A stretch of 64,000 bases of DNA from Priestia megaterium NBRC 15308 = ATCC 14581 (GCF_000832985.1 NZ_CP009920.1:2970501-3034500), one strand, 5' to 3'; positions 8,106-18,202 are shown, counted from the stretch's first letter. Translations and numbers: made by a program. Notes: generated by a model from the sequence alone, not told the origin.

Positions 8106-8128
8106 AAATGAATGAAAGTCATTCATTT
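8106..8128. promoter_or_regulatory. Operator O1 for the TetR-family regulator (autoregulation)
   Basis: A perfect palindrome with arms AAATGAATGA and TCATTCATTT and spacer AAG. It lies 20 bases before the TetR-family start codon at 8148. The same 17-bp core recurs at 13041-13057, with near matches at 8768 and 8832. Confidence 0.8.
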
Positions 8129-8147
8129 CATAGGTGGAGGGAAAGAG

Positions 8148-8735
8148 TTGGTTACAAGCACAAGTGAAAAATACGATAAAATCTTACAGGCGGCGATTGA
8201 AGTTATATCTGAAAAGGGGCTTGATAAAACGTCAATTTCAGACATTGTGAAGCGTGCAGGTGTAGCTCAAGGAACTTTTTATCTTTATTTTAGATCTAAA
8301 AATGCCCTTGTTCCTGCTATTGCAGAGAACTTACTTTCTTTGTCACTTGAAAAAATTAAAGAAAGAGCTAAAACAGCAACAGATTTTTTAAGTACATTAG
8401 AGGTAATGATTGATGAAACGTATAAAACAACAGATGAATATAGAGATGTTCTTGTTTTATGCTATTCGGGGCTCGCCTTTGACTATTCATTAGAAACATG
8501 GGAAGCTATTTATTTACCTTATTACAACTGGTTTGAACAGGTATTAAATGAGGCAGTGAAAAAAGATGAAGTCATCAAACAGCTTAACGTTAAATGGACA
8601 GCTAAAACGATGATCAATTTGATTGAAAATGCTGCTGAACTTTTTTATATTGGGCGAGAGCAAGATGTCACACTTGAACAATCGAAGGAAGAACTTTTTC
8701 AATTCTTAAAGCGTTCTCTTGTGCCATCTATGTAA
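8148..8735 (+). CDS. TetR-family regulator of the polyamine catabolic locus
   Basis: A 195-residue TetR-family protein. The N-terminal HTH region reads AAIEVISEKGLDKTSISDIVKRAGVAQGTFYLYFRSKN, cited here as the segment around residues 12-48, with the family signature GTFYLYF. An all-alpha C-terminal ligand domain follows. The start is the TTG at 8148, with GGTGGAGGG just upstream. An ATG at 8112 would place the operator inside the coding region and lacks a ribosome binding site. Operators in front of itself, the aldehyde dehydrogenase operon and the permease suggest it represses agmatine/putrescine use. The inducer is unknown. Confidence 0.85.
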   Translation: MVTSTSEKYDKILQAAIEVISEKGLDKTSISDIVKRAGVAQGTFYLYFRSKNALVPAIAENLLSLSLEKIKERAKTATDFLSTLEVMIDETYKTTDEYRDVLVLCYSGLAFDYSLETWEAIYLPYYNWFEQVLNEAVKKDEVIKQLNVKWTAKTMINLIENAAELFYIGREQDVTLEQSKEELFQFLKRSLVPSM

Positions 8736-8767
8736 TATTAGCACTGCTGATATTACACCTATCAAAA

Positions 8768-8784
8768 TGACTGACATTCATTCA
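8768..8784. promoter_or_regulatory. Operator O2 upstream of the aldehyde dehydrogenase operon
   Basis: TGACTGA-CAT-TCATTCA matches O1 (TGAATGA-AAG-TCATTCA) at 13 of 14 arm positions. Its centre is 64 bp upstream of that of O3. The AT-rich stretch between them probably holds the promoter. Confidence 0.7.
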
Positions 8785-8831
8785 AAATATACAATTAATT
8801 ATCAGAATTATAAGTTTTTAAAAGTTTAAAA

Positions 8832-8848
8832 TGACTGACAATCAGTCG
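8832..8848. promoter_or_regulatory. Operator O3 upstream of the aldehyde dehydrogenase operon
   Basis: TGACTGA-CAA-TCAGTCG keeps a GACTGA/TCAGTC palindrome with a 3-base spacer, as in O1 and O2. It ends 22 bases before the start codon, where a bound repressor would block initiation. Confidence 0.65.
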
Positions 8849-8870
8849 TTATTTAATAAGGAGGTATCTT

Positions 8871-10358
8871 ATGGATCGTACAGTCGTTAAAACGTTAACT
8901 TTAAATATGTACATAAACGGAGAGTGGAAAAAAGCAGAGAAGCAGCGTCCTACTGTTAATCCAGCTACAGGTGAAGTGATTGGATATGCTGCAGAAGGCA
9001 GCATAGAAGATATGAAAACAGCGATTACAGCAGCACGAGAAGCCTTTGACAGCGGAATTTGGTCTGAGACTTCTGCATCTGAAAGAGCAGCTATCTTATT
9101 TAAAATTGCCGATAAGCTTGAAGAAGCGAAAGAAGAATTAGCAGCGCTAGAAACAATGGATAACGGAAAGCCATATCGTGAAGCGGAGGCTGATGTGGAA
9201 GATGCGGCTGCTTGTTTTAGATATTACGCTGGATTAATTACAAAGCCAGACGGTCAAACGTACAGTGTTCCTGCACCTATACAAGCAATGGTTATAAAAG
9301 AACCAATTGGGGTGTGCGGGCTGATTGTACCTTGGAATTATCCGCTGTTGATGAGCGTGTGGAAAATTGCACCTGCTTTAGCTGCAGGAAACACGATTGT
9401 ATTTAAACCTTCTGAAGTGACACCGGTTACTCCTACAAAACTTTTTGAGATTTTAGAAAGCGTAGGATTGCCAAAAGGAGTAGCAAACCTTGTTATGGGA
9501 GCCGGAGATACTGTAGGAAATACGCTTATTCAAGATAAGCGTGTTGATAAGATTTCCTTTACGGGTGGAACGGTAACTGGAAAACACATCATGCGTCAAG
9601 CAGCAGAGAATGTAACGAAAGTCTCTTTAGAACTTGGAGGAAAGTCACCGAACATTATATTTGCTGACGCTGATTTTGAAACAGCTGTAGATTATGCCTT
9701 ATTTGGAATTTTTGCAGGAAGCGGCCAAATTTGCGCTGCAGGTTCTCGTATTTTAGTAGAAGAAAGCATCGCTGAGAAATTTATTGAACGTTTTGCAGAG
9801 CGTGCTCAAAAAATTAAGGTAGGAAATGGAATGGATCAAGAGATTGAAATGGGCCCTCTTGTAAGTGAAGACCATATGAAAAAAGTATTAAAGTACATCG
9901 GAATTGGAAAGCAAGAAGGCGCCCGCCTTGTATGCGGAGGCAATCGAATCACCAGCAGTGGATTGGGAAAAGGATTCTTTGTAGAACCTACGGTTTTTAG
10001 TAACGTTACGTCAAATATGAAAATTGTGCAAGATGAAATCTTTGGACCCGTTGTTGTTATTCAAACGTTTAAAGACGAAAAAGAAGCTATTAAGCTTGCA
10101 AATGATACGGAATACGGTTTGGCAGGCAGTGTGTTTACAAACGACGGCGCAAAAGCTCTTCGGGTGATTAAAAAGCTGCGTGCGGGCATCACTTGGGTAA
10201 ACACATATCATTTTACATTTAACGAAGCGCCTTGGGGCGGATATAAGCAGAGCGGAATTGGTCGAGGGCTGGGCACGTTTGGATTGGAAGAATTTCAAGA
10301 AGTAAAACAAATTAATATTAATTTACAAGTAGAGCCAATCGGCTGGTTTAAAAATTAA
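8871..10358 (+). CDS. Aldehyde dehydrogenase (probable 4-aminobutyraldehyde dehydrogenase)
   Basis: A 495-residue NAD(P)-dependent aldehyde dehydrogenase. The catalytic glutamate is in LELGGKSPN and the catalytic cysteine in GQICAAGSR. The cofactor-binding segment is PWNYPLLMSVWKIAPALAAG and the C-terminal motif is FGPVVVIQTF. AAGGAGG precedes the ATG. It lies 25 bp before the putrescine aminotransferase gene and upstream of agmatinase. The likely substrate is therefore 4-aminobutyraldehyde (giving GABA), or its cyclic form pyrroline. This substrate is inferred from context; the family also oxidises betaine and phenylacetaldehydes. Confidence 0.85.
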   Translation: MDRTVVKTLTLNMYINGEWKKAEKQRPTVNPATGEVIGYAAEGSIEDMKTAITAAREAFDSGIWSETSASERAAILFKIADKLEEAKEELAALETMDNGKPYREAEADVEDAAACFRYYAGLITKPDGQTYSVPAPIQAMVIKEPIGVCGLIVPWNYPLLMSVWKIAPALAAGNTIVFKPSEVTPVTPTKLFEILESVGLPKGVANLVMGAGDTVGNTLIQDKRVDKISFTGGTVTGKHIMRQAAENVTKVSLELGGKSPNIIFADADFETAVDYALFGIFAGSGQICAAGSRILVEESIAEKFIERFAERAQKIKVGNGMDQEIEMGPLVSEDHMKKVLKYIGIGKQEGARLVCGGNRITSSGLGKGFFVEPTVFSNVTSNMKIVQDEIFGPVVVIQTFKDEKEAIKLANDTEYGLAGSVFTNDGAKALRVIKKLRAGITWVNTYHFTFNEAPWGGYKQSGIGRGLGTFGLEEFQEVKQININLQVEPIGWFKN

Positions 10359-10365
10359 AAAGTAG

Positions 10366-11760
<1,395 letters not shown>

Positions 11761-11781
11761 ATGTAACAAGGAGCAATGAAT

Positions 11782-11853
11782 ATGAGTCGGCAAACGTTTC
11801 TTATTCCCGTATTGCTTTCAATGATTTTAGTAGTAGAAATGCCTAGTGACTAA
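11782..11853 (+). CDS. 23-residue hydrophobic peptide between patA and speB
   Basis: An ATG at 11782 preceded by AAGGAG (11769-11774) opens a 23-codon frame that begins MSRQTFLIPVLLSMILVV and ends at TAA 11851. The peptide is essentially one short transmembrane helix with a basic N-terminus. It fits exactly into the patA-speB gap and is followed by a second good ribosome binding site for speB. It could be a small membrane protein or a leader that paces speB translation. No homologue is recognised. Confidence 0.45.
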   Translation: MSRQTFLIPVLLSMILVVEMPSD

Positions 11854-11882
11854 TTGAAATCATTGAAACGGAGGAGTAAATT

Positions 11883-12839
11883 ATGAAATATCCATTGTCC
11901 CCAGATGTCAAACCAGAATTTTGTACAACGGGCTCATTTATGAGGCTGCCAGCGGAAAGAGAAAATGCAAAAGTAGGACTAGTAGGGATGCCGTTTGATA
12001 CGGCAGCATCTTTTAGAGTAGGTGCGCGCTTTGCACCTCAGGCAATTCGGCAAGCTTCCATGACGCTGTTTCCTTATCACCCGGTACACGACGTATATCC
12101 ATTCGATGATACAAATGCTATCGATATTGGTGATGTGTCCGTTATTCCGCATAATATTCACAGAAGCTATGAATTAATGGAAGAAGCGGTAGGCACTCTT
12201 ATGGATAGAGGAATTGTTCCAATTGGAATTGGAGGAGATCATTCGATTACCTTAGCAAGCCTTCGTGCTGCTGCTAAAAGATATGGTCCAGTGGCTATGA
12301 TTCATTTTGATTCTCATACAGACACGTGGGATACGTATTACGATGAAAAGTATTGGCACGGATCTCCTTTTATACGCGCATATGAAGAAGGGCTAGTAGA
12401 TCCAAAGAAGGTCTTTCAAATCGGTATCAGAGGAACATTAAATCATCCGGGAGATGTTCAAGAAAGCAAAGACCTCGGTTATCATGTAGTAACGGCAGGA
12501 GAGCTTGAACATCAAGGATTTTCAGTGGTTTTAGAGCAAATGAAGACAGCGATTGGAGATACGCCGTGCTTTTTAACGTTTGATATTGATTTTGTTGATC
12601 CTTCTTGTGCACCAGGAACAGGAACGCTTGAAGTAGGCGGATTCAGCAGCAGAGAAACGCTGAAAATGATCCGTTCTCTGGCGGAATTTAACTATGTTGG
12701 ATTTGACCTGGTGGAAGTGCTGCCTTCTTATGATCCAACTCAGATAACCTCGTTGCTTGCAGCTACAATCATTCATGATTTTGCTAGTTTAGTTGCAGTG
12801 AAAACGAAAAGAGAGTCATTGGATGCGATGATTGAATAA
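11883..12839 (+). CDS. speB: Agmatinase
   Basis: A 318-residue ureohydrolase. The metal-binding motifs GIGGDHSITL, HFDSHTDTWD and TFDIDFVDPSCAPGTG contain the His/Asp ligands of the dinuclear manganese site. The opening FMRLPAERENAKVGLVGMPFD matches bacterial agmatinases rather than arginases. It hydrolyses agmatine to putrescine and urea, feeding PatA. The ATG follows GGAGG. As the third main gene of the TetR-controlled operon, it makes the pathway agmatine to putrescine to 4-aminobutyraldehyde to GABA. Confidence 0.9.
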   Translation: MKYPLSPDVKPEFCTTGSFMRLPAERENAKVGLVGMPFDTAASFRVGARFAPQAIRQASMTLFPYHPVHDVYPFDDTNAIDIGDVSVIPHNIHRSYELMEEAVGTLMDRGIVPIGIGGDHSITLASLRAAAKRYGPVAMIHFDSHTDTWDTYYDEKYWHGSPFIRAYEEGLVDPKKVFQIGIRGTLNHPGDVQESKDLGYHVVTAGELEHQGFSVVLEQMKTAIGDTPCFLTFDIDFVDPSCAPGTGTLEVGGFSSRETLKMIRSLAEFNYVGFDLVEVLPSYDPTQITSLLAATIIHDFASLVAVKTKRESLDAMIE

Positions 12840-12849
12840 CGGCTTGTAA

Positions 12850-12882
12850 GCAGAAATCCCTCTTATTCAGAGGGTATTTCTG
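12850..12882 (+). terminator. Hairpin after speB
   Basis: GCAGAAATCCCTCT and AGAGGGTATTTCTGC form a long stem with one bulge. The following T-run is weak, so it may also act as a 3' stabilising hairpin. Confidence 0.6.
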
Positions 12883-12923
12883 CGTTGATATAGCAGGAGA
12901 TTAGGAACATATAGCTATTTAAA

Positions 12924-12937
12924 ATAAAGCGCTTTCA
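12924..12937. promoter_or_regulatory. cre-like site upstream of the permease
   Basis: ATAAAGCGCTTTCA matches the CcpA consensus TGWAANCGNTNWCA at 12 of 14 positions. It lies about 200 bp before the permease start, compatible with catabolite control of nitrogen/carbon-source uptake. Confidence 0.4.
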
Positions 12938-13027
12938 TAATATGATAAAAGAAAAAGATAGTTTGTTAGCAACCCTTACCAACTTAAAGAAATAAATCAT
13001 ATATTTGTTATAGTAAATGTAACTACT

Positions 13028-13070
13028 CTTTATATAAAAATGAATGAAAGTCATTCATTTTTATATAAAG
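13028..13070. promoter_or_regulatory. Operator O4: 43-bp palindrome upstream of the APC permease
   Basis: Two perfectly complementary 20-base arms (13028-13047 and 13051-13070) flank AAG. The centre, TGAATGA-AAG-TCATTCA at 13041-13057, is identical to O1. A -35-like TTGTTA lies about 18 bases upstream, so the left arm overlaps a probable -10 (TTTATA/TATATA). The extra symmetry beyond the operator core is unusual. Confidence 0.8.
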
Positions 13071-13138
13071 AAATTAAATACAGGCATTTATGGATTTAAT
13101 TGTCAGAATGTTCTTAATAAATAGAAGGGGGAAGATAA

Positions 13139-14518
13139 ATGGAACATGAAACAGTAACATTAAAAAGGTCGTTGAAATTATGGCAGATTGTATTAATGGG
13201 GATCGGATATATGACTCCGATGGTAGTGTTTGATACGTTTGGGATTGCATCTGATATGACGAATGGACACGTTCCCACGTCTTATATCATAGCCCTTGTC
13301 GGGATGCTTCTCACAGCAGTAAGCTACAAAAAGATGATTCAAGTGTTTCCAAATGCAGGGTCAGCTTATACATATACGCAAAAGACAATCAATCCACATT
13401 TAGGATTCTTAGTTGGCTGGTCTGCACTAATGGATTATCTCTTTTTACCGATGGTTAACGCACTTATTTTTCAAATTTATTTATCATCTATTTTTCCTTC
13501 GGTACCATCGTGGATTTGGGTTGTCAGCTTCGTCATTATCGTTACGCTGCTAAATTTACGAAGCGTTAATTTCACCGCCAATTTCAATACGTTTCTTGTT
13601 GTATTTCAAATGACGATTTTAGTATTGTTTGTTGCTGTTTCAATCAAAGCCCTGCTAGGAGGAATGGGGGAAGGTACTCTTTTTTCTATGAAGCCTTTCT
13701 TTAATCAGAACATGACGTCATCAGGGCTAATAGCGGGAGCCACACTTATGTGTTTTTCCTATTTAGGATTTGATGCAGTGGCTATGTTATCAGAAGAAAC
13801 GCCTAATCCTAAAAAAACGATTCCGCAAGCTATTTTTTTAGTTGCGTTAATCGGAGGAGTCATGTTTACCGTGACATCTTATTTTATTCAAGCGGTTTTT
13901 CCAACGTTAGAAGGATTCAAGCATCCAGACGCTGCGGCTCCTGAAATTGCTATGTATGTGAGCGGTACGCTGTTTCAAATTGTCTTTTTAGCTGGAGGAA
14001 TTGCAGGAACATTATCGTCAGGCATGTCATCGCATGCAAGCGTTTCGCGTTTATTATACGTAATGGGACGCGATCGAATTTTACCTCAGTCATTTTTTGG
14101 TTATGTTCATCCTAAGCTGCGCACTCCCTCTCGAAATATTGTATTAGTCGGAGTTGTATCAGCAACTGCCATTTTCTTCAGTCTGGCAACGGCTACGTCA
14201 TTTATTAATTTTGGAGCACTCATTGCGTTTTCTTTTGTTAATATTTCGGTTATTGCGCACTATGCTGTTCATCAAAAGCAGCACCGGTCGGCTAAGGGTT
14301 TTTGGTCATACATTATTATGCCACTATTAGGAGCGGCAGCGATTGGCGTTTTATGGCTTAACTTGGAGCGCAATTCATTTTTACTTGGTATTGGCTGGGC
14401 GATTGCTGGTTTAGTTTATTTAGTGTATGCAACGAAAGGTTTTAGAAGGCAGCTGTCTTCCATTGAGTTTAAGGAAACAGAAGAAATGTCACCTTTGATG
14501 AAAGTCGGAGAAAAGTAA
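13139..14518 (+). CDS. APC-superfamily amino acid/polyamine permease
   Basis: A 459-residue permease with about 12 membrane segments. The APC N-terminal pattern is LKLWQIVLMGIGYMTPMVVFD, a region at residues 11-31. CFSYLGFDAVAMLSEETPNPKKTIP is the conserved mid-protein loop, around residues 195-220. Operator O4, shared with the polyamine operon, indicates that it imports putrescine, agmatine or a related compound. Substrate assignment is inference. It is monocistronic, and GAAGGGGGAAG precedes the ATG. Confidence 0.85.
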   Translation: MEHETVTLKRSLKLWQIVLMGIGYMTPMVVFDTFGIASDMTNGHVPTSYIIALVGMLLTAVSYKKMIQVFPNAGSAYTYTQKTINPHLGFLVGWSALMDYLFLPMVNALIFQIYLSSIFPSVPSWIWVVSFVIIVTLLNLRSVNFTANFNTFLVVFQMTILVLFVAVSIKALLGGMGEGTLFSMKPFFNQNMTSSGLIAGATLMCFSYLGFDAVAMLSEETPNPKKTIPQAIFLVALIGGVMFTVTSYFIQAVFPTLEGFKHPDAAAPEIAMYVSGTLFQIVFLAGGIAGTLSSGMSSHASVSRLLYVMGRDRILPQSFFGYVHPKLRTPSRNIVLVGVVSATAIFFSLATATSFINFGALIAFSFVNISVIAHYAVHQKQHRSAKGFWSYIIMPLLGAAAIGVLWLNLERNSFLLGIGWAIAGLVYLVYATKGFRRQLSSIEFKETEEMSPLMKVGEK

Positions 14519-14631
14519 GGATAGAAACTACCTGTTTAAGCCTATCTTATTAAGGAAGCCACATTTATGGATTACGTATTTTGAACGTGTTACTATGTAA
14601 GAACGATAAGATAGAAAAAGGTAGGTAAATT

Positions 14632-15291
14632 ATGATTAAAGCAGTTGTGTTTGATTTTGATGGATTAATTATTGATACAGAATCTGTATGGTACGAGGTG
14701 TACCGCGAAATGTTAGAAGACAGGGGAGTAGATCTACCGATTGCAACGTTTGCTTCTTATGTAGGAACGGATGCTACGGCACTTTACGATTATTTGCTTC
14801 AGCAGTTTAACAATGAGTTCACAAAAGAGGAACTAGCTCAAGAATCGTTAAGACGTCATCAAGAAAAAATGAAATCATTAGTAGCCCGAGAAGGTGTAGC
14901 GGAGTACTTGGCAGAAGCAAAAGAACTTGGATTGAAAATTGGTTTAGCAAGCAGCTCATATCGTGACTGGGTAACAGCTTTTTTAAAAGAGCTAGATTTG
15001 CTGCACTATTTTGAAGTCATTCAAACGCGCGATGATGTAGAAAAAGTGAAGCCAGATCCCGCTCTTTACCGAAATGCAATTGAAAAGCTAGGAGTAGATC
15101 CCTCTGAAGCTTTGGCATTTGAAGATTCTTCTAATGGAGCAAAGGCTGCTATGGCAGCAGGCTTGCGCTGTGTGATTGTACCAAATCCGTTAACTAAACA
15201 TCTGTCGTTCGAAAGATATCACTTACACATCGAATCGATGAAAGAGAAAAGTTTAAAAGAAGTGATTCAGTATCTTTGTATTGAAGACTAA
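14632..15291 (+). CDS. yhcW: HAD-superfamily phosphatase (YhcW-like)
   Basis: A 219-residue HAD-IA hydrolase. The nucleophile motif is VFDFDGLIIDTE, motif II is GLASSS and motif III reads VEKVKPDPALY. Motif IV is AFEDSSNGAKAA. The cap domain is inserted after motif I, as in beta-phosphoglucomutase-like phosphatases. Length and pattern match B. subtilis YhcW. The physiological substrate is unknown. A strong terminator follows directly. Confidence 0.8.
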   Translation: MIKAVVFDFDGLIIDTESVWYEVYREMLEDRGVDLPIATFASYVGTDATALYDYLLQQFNNEFTKEELAQESLRRHQEKMKSLVAREGVAEYLAEAKELGLKIGLASSSYRDWVTAFLKELDLLHYFEVIQTRDDVEKVKPDPALYRNAIEKLGVDPSEALAFEDSSNGAKAAMAAGLRCVIVPNPLTKHLSFERYHLHIESMKEKSLKEVIQYLCIED

Positions 15292-15295
15292 CGCT

Positions 15296-15337
15296 AAAAG
15301 CGCCACATTTTTCAAAAGAAAATGTGGCGCTTTTTTT
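15296..15337. terminator. Bidirectional terminator after the HAD gene
   Basis: AAAAGCGCCACATTTT pairs with AAAATGTGGCGCTTTT and is followed by a T-run. The A-run on the other side makes it usable by the truncated minus-strand gene at 15336. Confidence 0.9.
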
Positions 15338-15455
15338 ATTGTTTTACTGCTTCTTCAGTCAAATCAAAAGGATTATCTACAGGGTTATAGACGCCGTCGT
15401 AGTGTTTTTTTAACTGTTGCAATAATAAGTCAATAACCTTTAAAGAAATCCTAAT
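15336..15455 (-). pseudogene. C-terminal remnant of a deleted gene
   Basis: On the minus strand, 39 codons ending KKHYDGVYNPVDNPFDLTEEAVKQ-stop (quoted residues about 16-39) read as normal protein. They stop exactly at the bidirectional terminator, which is where a real gene would end. There is no start or ribosome binding site, and a TGA stop bounds the frame upstream. I do not recognise the family. It looks like the 3' end of a gene whose body was removed at the edge of the sulfur-oxidation cluster. Confidence 0.5.
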
Positions 15456-15507
15456 TCAGCATTAGTAATAGCTTCATTTATGTTTCATTATAAAGAGAGA
15501 AGTTTCG

Positions 15508-15537
15508 TTGACACCCTGGAAGAATATGTTTTAAGAT
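15508..15537 (+). promoter_or_regulatory. Probable SigA promoter of the monooxygenase cluster
   Basis: TTGACA (15508-15513), an 18-base spacer and TAAGAT (15532-15537). It lies about 60 bp before the first gene. No riboswitch or obvious operator is seen in the leader. Confidence 0.5.
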
Positions 15538-15598
15538 TACTTCCAAACAGATTTAATTCTTAGTTAATTTATGTATTTAATTAGTTTTGGAGGTTTCT

Positions 15599-16984
15599 AT
15601 GGGGAAACATATTTATTTAAATGCGTTTGATATGAATTGTGTTGTACATCAGACACCTGGTTTGTGGACGTACCCAAGTGATCAGGCGGCTGAATATAAA
15701 ACGTTAGATTACTGGGTGAAGTTAGCTAAGCTATTGGAAAAAGGAAAGTTTGACGGTTTGTTTTTAGCCGATGTATTAGGTATTTATGACGTTTATAGGA
15801 AAAGTAATGAAGGAGCTCTTAAACAAGCTGCTCAGCTTCCGGTGAATGAACCAACTGCGCTTATTTCCGCTATGGCATATGCAACAAAGCATTTAGGGTT
15901 TGGGGTAACGGTGTCTACTACTTATGAGAAACCTTATGCGTTTGCGCGAAAATTTTCGACGTTGGATCATTTAACAAATGGACGCATTGCATGGAATGTT
16001 GTGACTTCATATCTTGAAAGCGGGTCAATTAATCTAGGATTAGAAGAACATTTTACGCATGAAACCCGCTATGACATTGCCGATGAATTTTTAGAAGTTT
16101 GCTATAAATTATGGGAAGGAAGTTGGGAGGAAGGAGCTGTTGTAAAAGATAAAGAAAAAGGGATCTTTACACTTCCAGACCGGGTTCATCCGATTAATCA
16201 TAAAGGGAAGTGGTTTAGTGTTCCAGGTGTACATTTATCAGAACCTTCTCCGCAGCGAACTCCAGTTTTATTTCAAGCAGGAGCTTCTGCCCCAGGAAGA
16301 GTATTTGCCGCCAAACATGCTGAGTGTATCTTTACAAGTTTTCCTACTAAAAAAGTAGCCGCAGATTATGTAAAGAAAATGCGCGCTCAAATCGCTGCAG
16401 AAGGCAGAGACCCACAGAGCGTATTAATTTTTAATTTATTTACACCAATTGTTGGACGAACAGAAAAAGAGGCTGAAGAGAAGCTTGCTCGTTTTGAAAG
16501 CTATGTCAATTTCGAAGGAGCAGCCACGCTGTTTAGCGGCTGGACAGGAATTGATGTTTCTGTCTATGAATCAGAACAGCCTATTGAATTTATTGCGACG
16601 AATTCAGTTCGTTCCGCTTTAGAGAAATTTACAATAAGTGATCCCGATAGAAAGTGGACGGTAGAAGAGGTAGTGAAATTTGTCAGTATCGGAGGAATGG
16701 GACCGGTTACTGTGGGTAGTCCGGAACAAGTAGCTGATTTTATGGAAGAGTGGATAGACGATACGGGCATGGATGGATTTAATATGGCTTATGTGACCAC
16801 GCCGGGAACGTTTGCTGATTTTATTGATTTAGTGATTCCTGTTTTGCAGGAAAGAGATTTATTCAAAACAGATTACAGTGAAGGAACTTATAGAGAAAAG
16901 TTATTTAAAAAATCCCATTTCTTGCCTGATGAACATTATGGCGCTCAGTATCGAAAGACGAGCCAAAAGGAGAGTTTAACATGA
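15599..16984 (+). CDS. NtaA/SnaA/DszA-family FMN-dependent monooxygenase
   Basis: A 461-residue bacterial-luciferase-like monooxygenase. It opens YLNAFDMNCVVHQTPGLW, and NGRIAWNVVTSYLESGS is a hallmark of the NtaA/DszA clade (nitrilotriacetate, pristinamycin or dibenzothiophene-sulfone monooxygenases). SEPSPQRTPVLFQAGASAPG follows. The ATG at 15599 follows TTGGAGG; the upstream TTG is part of that site. It needs reduced FMN from a separate reductase, and none is adjacent. The next gene starts within its stop codon (ATGA). Together with DszC- and SsuD-like neighbours, a sulfone substrate is likely, but this is inference. Confidence 0.85.
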   Translation: MGKHIYLNAFDMNCVVHQTPGLWTYPSDQAAEYKTLDYWVKLAKLLEKGKFDGLFLADVLGIYDVYRKSNEGALKQAAQLPVNEPTALISAMAYATKHLGFGVTVSTTYEKPYAFARKFSTLDHLTNGRIAWNVVTSYLESGSINLGLEEHFTHETRYDIADEFLEVCYKLWEGSWEEGAVVKDKEKGIFTLPDRVHPINHKGKWFSVPGVHLSEPSPQRTPVLFQAGASAPGRVFAAKHAECIFTSFPTKKVAADYVKKMRAQIAAEGRDPQSVLIFNLFTPIVGRTEKEAEEKLARFESYVNFEGAATLFSGWTGIDVSVYESEQPIEFIATNSVRSALEKFTISDPDRKWTVEEVVKFVSIGGMGPVTVGSPEQVADFMEEWIDDTGMDGFNMAYVTTPGTFADFIDLVIPVLQERDLFKTDYSEGTYREKLFKKSHFLPDEHYGAQYRKTSQKESLT

Positions 16985-18162
16985 CTGCGACTACTGTAAA
17001 GGAAGAAATTTATCTTGATCAAGCAAAAAAGCTGTCCGTTTCTTTTGCAAAGGATGCAGCACAAAGAGATAAAGAAGGCGGAACACCTAAACAGCAAAAA
17101 GATGCTATTCGCCAAAGCGGGCTGTTAAATTTATTAATTCCTCAAAAATATGGCGGAGAAGGCGGGGAATGGTCAACGGCTTTAGCTATTGTTCGAGAGT
17201 TGGCGAAAGGCGATGCAGCATTGGGTCACTTATATGGCTATCACTCCTTGTTTGTCTCAGATGTTCGAATCAAAGGCACAGAAGAACAGCAGGCCTATTT
17301 TTATCCTTTATCTGTTCAGCAGCAAGCTTTTTGGGGAAATGCCTCTAATCCTTTAGTAGAAAGCCTAAAAGGTGACAAGCAATCACAAGGTTATCTATTA
17401 AATGGAACGAAAGCGTTCGGTTCTGGTTCACCGGATTCTCAGTACTTATGGTTATCATTTAATGACAGAGAAACGGGGCAATATTTAAACGGAGTCGTGC
17501 CTACTGACAGAACAGGTATTACCGTCAAAGATGATTGGAATGCGATGGGACAAAGACAGACGGGAAGTGGAAATGTAGATTTTAAAAATGTACGAATAGA
17601 AGAACATGAAGTGATTCAATATTTTGTTGAAAACCCTACTCCTTTTTCAACTATTGGAGCCTCGCTGTCGCAAATTATTTTAACGAATGTCTTTATAGGA
17701 AGCGCTTTTGGAGCAATTGAAGAAGCACAAAACTATACGGCTTCTAAAACAAGGCCTTGGTTAACATCAGGAGTAGAAAAAGCTTCGGATGATCCAGGTA
17801 TACTGCGAAAATACGGTGAACTCTGGATTCAAGCGAAAGCAGCCAGTGCACTTGCAGATGAAGCAGCTCTCGTATTGGATGAAGCGTGGGAAAAAGGCAG
17901 AAAATTAACGGAAGAAGAACGTGGAAACCTAGCAGTTCACGTAGCGGCTGCCAATGTTTTTGCTGGTAATGCTGCACTGGATATAACAAGTAAGATATTT
18001 GAAGTTATGGGAGCGCGTTCGGTTCATGCTGAATACGGATACGATCGATTCTGGCGTAATGTAAGAACTCATACTCTTCATAATCCAGCTGAATACAAGC
18101 TTCGAACGGTTGGGAACTGGGTGTTAAATCAGCAGTACCCTACACCTAATCCGTATGCTTGA
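16981..18162 (+). CDS. DszC/SfnB-family flavin-dependent monooxygenase (acyl-CoA dehydrogenase fold)
   Basis: A 393-residue protein of the acyl-CoA dehydrogenase fold lacking the acyl-CoA dehydrogenase glutamate context. It resembles DszC and SfnB sulfur-acquisition oxidoreductases: AIRQSGLLNLLIPQKYGGEG, NGTKAFGSGSPDSQ, GQRQTGSGNVDF and the C-terminal RFWRNVRTHTLHNPAEYKLR. The late histidine in that last motif corresponds to the catalytic region of DszC. Such enzymes use reduced FMN and oxygen to oxidise sulfides or amines. It overlaps the preceding gene by 4 bases. A paralogue lies at 19419. Confidence 0.82.
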   Translation: MTATTVKEEIYLDQAKKLSVSFAKDAAQRDKEGGTPKQQKDAIRQSGLLNLLIPQKYGGEGGEWSTALAIVRELAKGDAALGHLYGYHSLFVSDVRIKGTEEQQAYFYPLSVQQQAFWGNASNPLVESLKGDKQSQGYLLNGTKAFGSGSPDSQYLWLSFNDRETGQYLNGVVPTDRTGITVKDDWNAMGQRQTGSGNVDFKNVRIEEHEVIQYFVENPTPFSTIGASLSQIILTNVFIGSAFGAIEEAQNYTASKTRPWLTSGVEKASDDPGILRKYGELWIQAKAASALADEAALVLDEAWEKGRKLTEEERGNLAVHVAAANVFAGNAALDITSKIFEVMGARSVHAEYGYDRFWRNVRTHTLHNPAEYKLRTVGNWVLNQQYPTPNPYA

Positions 18163-18202
18163 TTTAAAAATAGTAAAAAATGAAGCTATCAGACAACTGA
18201 GG

